A stretch of DNA of 7,490 bases from JACQNR01 sp049515175 (lineage in GTDB: Bacteria > Acidobacteriota > Terriglobia > UBA7540): positions 1 to 7,490 of the forward strand of contig JBEKUI010000232.1 in assembly GCA_049515175.1 (NCBI GenBank), given 5' to 3'. Positions 6,098 to 7,490 of this stretch are shown here, piece by piece. A program made the translations under genes and the position numbers. The first letter of the stretch is position 1. Each line of letters begins with the position of its first letter. Under the pieces are notes generated by a model. That model was not told the origin of the DNA. It ran no database searches and saw nothing but the letters and a program-made list of their open reading frames with translations.

Positions 6098-6772
6098 ATG
6101 CCTCAAAATCATAAAGTGAACAGTATTTGGTTCAAGTGCGTCAGACGACTCGTACTGGCCTTTCTGGTCGTGCTGGCGTTCTTGGCTGCCGCGGCGGTCT
6201 GGGCCTCCCGCAATGTCGGGCGATGGCTTGTCGCCCCGGATGCCCTGCAACCGGCGCGAGCTGTTGTAGTTCTCAAAGGTCAGGTGCCCTATCGTGCCAT
6301 GGAAGCTGCAGAGATCTATCGACAGGGTTGGGCCCCAGAAGTCTGGTTGTTAAAAGACTCTGAAGACGCATCCGCTAAGGCGTTTGCCCGCTTGGGCATC
6401 CACCACATCTCCGAAGCGGAATACGACCAGCAGGTGCTGCAGCGGCTCGGAGTACCGCGAGAAGTGATTCGGGTGCTGGAGCCTCCGACCACGAACACGG
6501 CAGATGAAGAACAGCATATTGCGGCAGAGTTGCGGCGGGTGGGCGGAGACAAGGTCATTTTGGTGACCTCACCGCTACATACCCGCAGGACGAAGCGCAT
6601 ATGGCACATCGTCGTGGGAGACCATCCTGAGGTGATCGTGCGCTATAACACTTCTGAACCCGCGGACCCTGCGCACTGGTGGCGGACTACCCAGGATGTC
6701 GAGGCAGTGGTTCACGAAGTTCTCGGTCTGATTAACGCCTGGCTGGGCTTTGCAGCTGAACCTCTTAAGTGA
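6098..6772 (+). CDS. Membrane-anchored DUF218 (YdcF/SanA-like) protein
   Basis: From ATG at 6098 the protein has 224 residues. A basic N-terminus (KCVRR) precedes one hydrophobic segment at about 18-37 (LVLAFLVVLAFLAAAAVWAS), so it is probably anchored with the main domain outside the cytoplasm. The DUF218 core follows: the first strand AVVVLKG at 55-61, the helix RAMEAAEIYRQGWAPEVWLL, the acidic/NT motif EPPTTNTADEE at 128-138, and LVTSPLHTRRTKRIW at 155-169, matching the family's VTS..H..R signature. The end HWWRTTQDVEAVVHE resembles members found near exopolysaccharide genes. The usual glycine-rich loop after the first strand reads KGQ here, a variant. The biochemical role of the family is not settled; SanA affects envelope permeability. 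The start is uncertain: SD support is weak at 6098, and ATG 6011 or TTG 6008 would add 29 or 30 residues without family-like sequence. It may serve the envelope-sugar pathway of its neighbours, but that is inference. Confidence 0.8.
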   Translation: MPQNHKVNSIWFKCVRRLVLAFLVVLAFLAAAAVWASRNVGRWLVAPDALQPARAVVVLKGQVPYRAMEAAEIYRQGWAPEVWLLKDSEDASAKAFARLGIHHISEAEYDQQVLQRLGVPREVIRVLEPPTTNTADEEQHIAAELRRVGGDKVILVTSPLHTRRTKRIWHIVVGDHPEVIVRYNTSEPADPAHWWRTTQDVEAVVHEVLGLINAWLGFAAEPLK

Positions 6773-6840
6773 AAAACCTGTGGCTCCGCTCTTCGGGAAT
6801 CTCAGCCTGGTGTGACGTGGGAACGGATTCTGCGAGCGAT

Positions 6841-6854
6841 CCAGCCTTGGCTGG
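6841..6854 (+). terminator. Short hairpin downstream of the DUF218 gene
   Basis: CCAGC and GCTGG pair around a CTTG loop, 68 bp after the DUF218 stop. No T-run follows, so this is only a weak candidate 3' end structure. Confidence 0.25.
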
Positions 6855-6948
6855 TGAGGAGGATCGGCTACTACACTTGCTGCAGAACCAAGTTTGACCG
6901 AGTCGCATTCGATTCTACATAACGGAGTAATACTAGGGTCTGCTCAAA

Positions 6949-7128
6949 TTGACTCAGGAACAATCTCGACGACATCTGTGGACGGGGGCTCAATCTGCCC
7001 TGAGCTCTGATTCCCGGTGGTCGCGCTTCCGCACCCTTGAACTCGCTTTGCAACGCCGGTGGCGTAGCTGGGTCTTCTTCCTGGTGGTGGGCGTGGGTGC
7101 TCAAAGAGTTGCAATACAGGGTTCCTAG
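6949..7128 (+). CDS. Possible 59-residue small protein with one hydrophobic segment, TTG start
   Basis: A frame opens after TAG at 6934-6936 and runs to TAG at 7126-7128. With TTG at 6949 as start it encodes 59 residues. The N-terminal two thirds are basic and tryptophan/arginine-rich (WSRFRTLELALQRRWRS); a hydrophobic stretch SWVFFLVVGVGA follows near residues 41-52, too short for a confident membrane helix but possible as an anchor. AGGG at 6935-6938, about 10 bp upstream, is a modest SD. The composition looks more protein-like than the other frames here, but I recognise no family. It lies 176 bp after the DUF218 gene on the same strand and could share its transcript. A remnant of a larger gene is also possible. 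Confidence 0.33.
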   Translation: MTQEQSRRHLWTGAQSALSSDSRWSRFRTLELALQRRWRSWVFFLVVGVGAQRVAIQGS

Positions 7129-7263
7129 TCGGTCGGACTAAGGGCGCACCGACCCAGGATCGCCCGGGTTGAAAAGCCGCAATCCCTTTCTGGGGGGATT
7201 GGGCTGCGGTCGAAAATCCAAAATCGCAAATCCAAATTTGGTGCTACAGCCCACCTTCAGTAA

Positions 7264-7490
7264 AAGGAAGCGATCGTCGTCATTCTGGGCGCCGGTGACT
7301 TCTTCGGCGAGGGATGCCTCGCCGGCCGGCCGTTGCGCATCGCCACGGCGATTGCGACTACCGATTGCACGCTGGTCAAGATTGAGAAGGCGCTGATGGC
7401 GCACATGCTCCACGAACAGCACGACATCTCGGAATTGTTCGTCACGCATCTGCTTTCACGCAGCCTGCGATATGAAGAGGATCTCATCGA
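7264..7490 (+). pseudogene. Crp/Fnr-family cyclic-nucleotide-binding domain fragment, 5' truncated, runs off the window
   Basis: The frame is open from 7264 to the window end (75 codons). It reads KEAIVVILGAGDFFGEGCLAG, then RPLRIATAIATTDCTLVKIE, and a helix ending in LLSRSLRYEEDLI. This matches the second half of the cNMP-binding beta-barrel of Crp/Fnr regulators (the GDFFGE turn and the PLR.ATA phosphate-binding cassette) and the start of the long dimer helix. The first 50-70 residues of the domain are missing: TAA at 7261-7263 closes the frame just before KEA, and the first in-frame ATG (7396) lies after the cassette. The DNA-binding domain would lie past the window edge. Upstream, an adjacent frame reads TFSK just before the break, which could be a trace of the lost part shifted by a small deletion, but the AT-rich repeats before it do not look coding. 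It is probably a remnant. A frameshift or assembly error is the alternative. Confidence 0.62.

Larger units (their letters stand above)
6773..7263. other. Gene-poor region with hairpins and a short AT-rich repeat patch
   Basis: Apart from a possible small ORF (6949-7128, listed separately) no gene is supported. Inverted repeats: GGTCGG (7131-7136) with CCGACC (7149-7154), and CAATCCC (7180-7186) with GGGATTG (7195-7201). On the minus strand the second hairpin is followed by CGGCTTTT, terminator-like, though no minus-strand gene is seen arriving from the right. An AT-rich patch has AAATCCAAA twice (7214-7222, 7228-7236) and the palindrome CCAAATTTGG (7232-7241). It lies just before the truncated Crp-like frame. 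Confidence 0.5.

Noticed and set aside
6890..6925. TTCGATTC, resembling a tRNA T-loop
   Set aside because: No matching GG/CC stem, anticodon arm or acceptor stem can be built around it.

Overview
The window looks like a chromosomal segment of a moderately GC-rich Gram-negative bacterium, most likely from the Acidobacteriota. This is inference: the sequence shows a fused uroporphyrinogen-III methyltransferase/synthase, a LytTR response regulator, a Crp-like fragment whose conserved block resembles acidobacterial regulators as I recall them, and promoters with TGCTA-type -10 elements. No rRNA, tRNA, CRISPR array or recognisable transposase was seen.

Layout. Positions 1-1137 (+) hold the 3' part of a CobA-HemD fusion for tetrapyrrole synthesis. 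A hairpin-rich gap separates it from a convergent LytTR response regulator (1239-2030, -), whose start is a GTG set by a strong Shine-Dalgarno sequence. A small exported protein reads rightward (2218-2649, +), but an in-frame TAA interrupts it at codon 70. About 640 bp without a clear gene follow, ending in the leader of ugd.

Positions 3294-5687 form a sugar-nucleotide module: UDP-glucose 6-dehydrogenase (3294-4673, +) converges on UDP-glucuronate decarboxylase (4737-5687, -, TTG start). Together they would convert UDP-glucose to UDP-glucuronate and then to UDP-xylose, the donor for xylose-containing surface or secreted glycans. The genes are convergent, share a 63-bp gap with nested inverted repeats, and must be transcribed separately. 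A divergent promoter region leads to a membrane-anchored DUF218 (YdcF/SanA-like) protein (6098-6772, +), a family often linked to envelope or exopolysaccharide functions.

The right end (6773-7490) is gene-poor. It holds a possible 59-residue membrane protein with a TTG start, several hairpins, a short AT-rich repeat patch, and the 3' remainder of a Crp/Fnr-type cyclic-nucleotide-binding domain that has lost its start and N-terminal part. Base composition falls from the very GC-rich hemD end to the gap before ugd, and two of the coding remnants are broken, so the middle and right parts look like accessory or decaying DNA. I did not find a convincing new multi-gene system; the best leads are the interrupted secreted protein, the truncated regulator and the small missed ORF.
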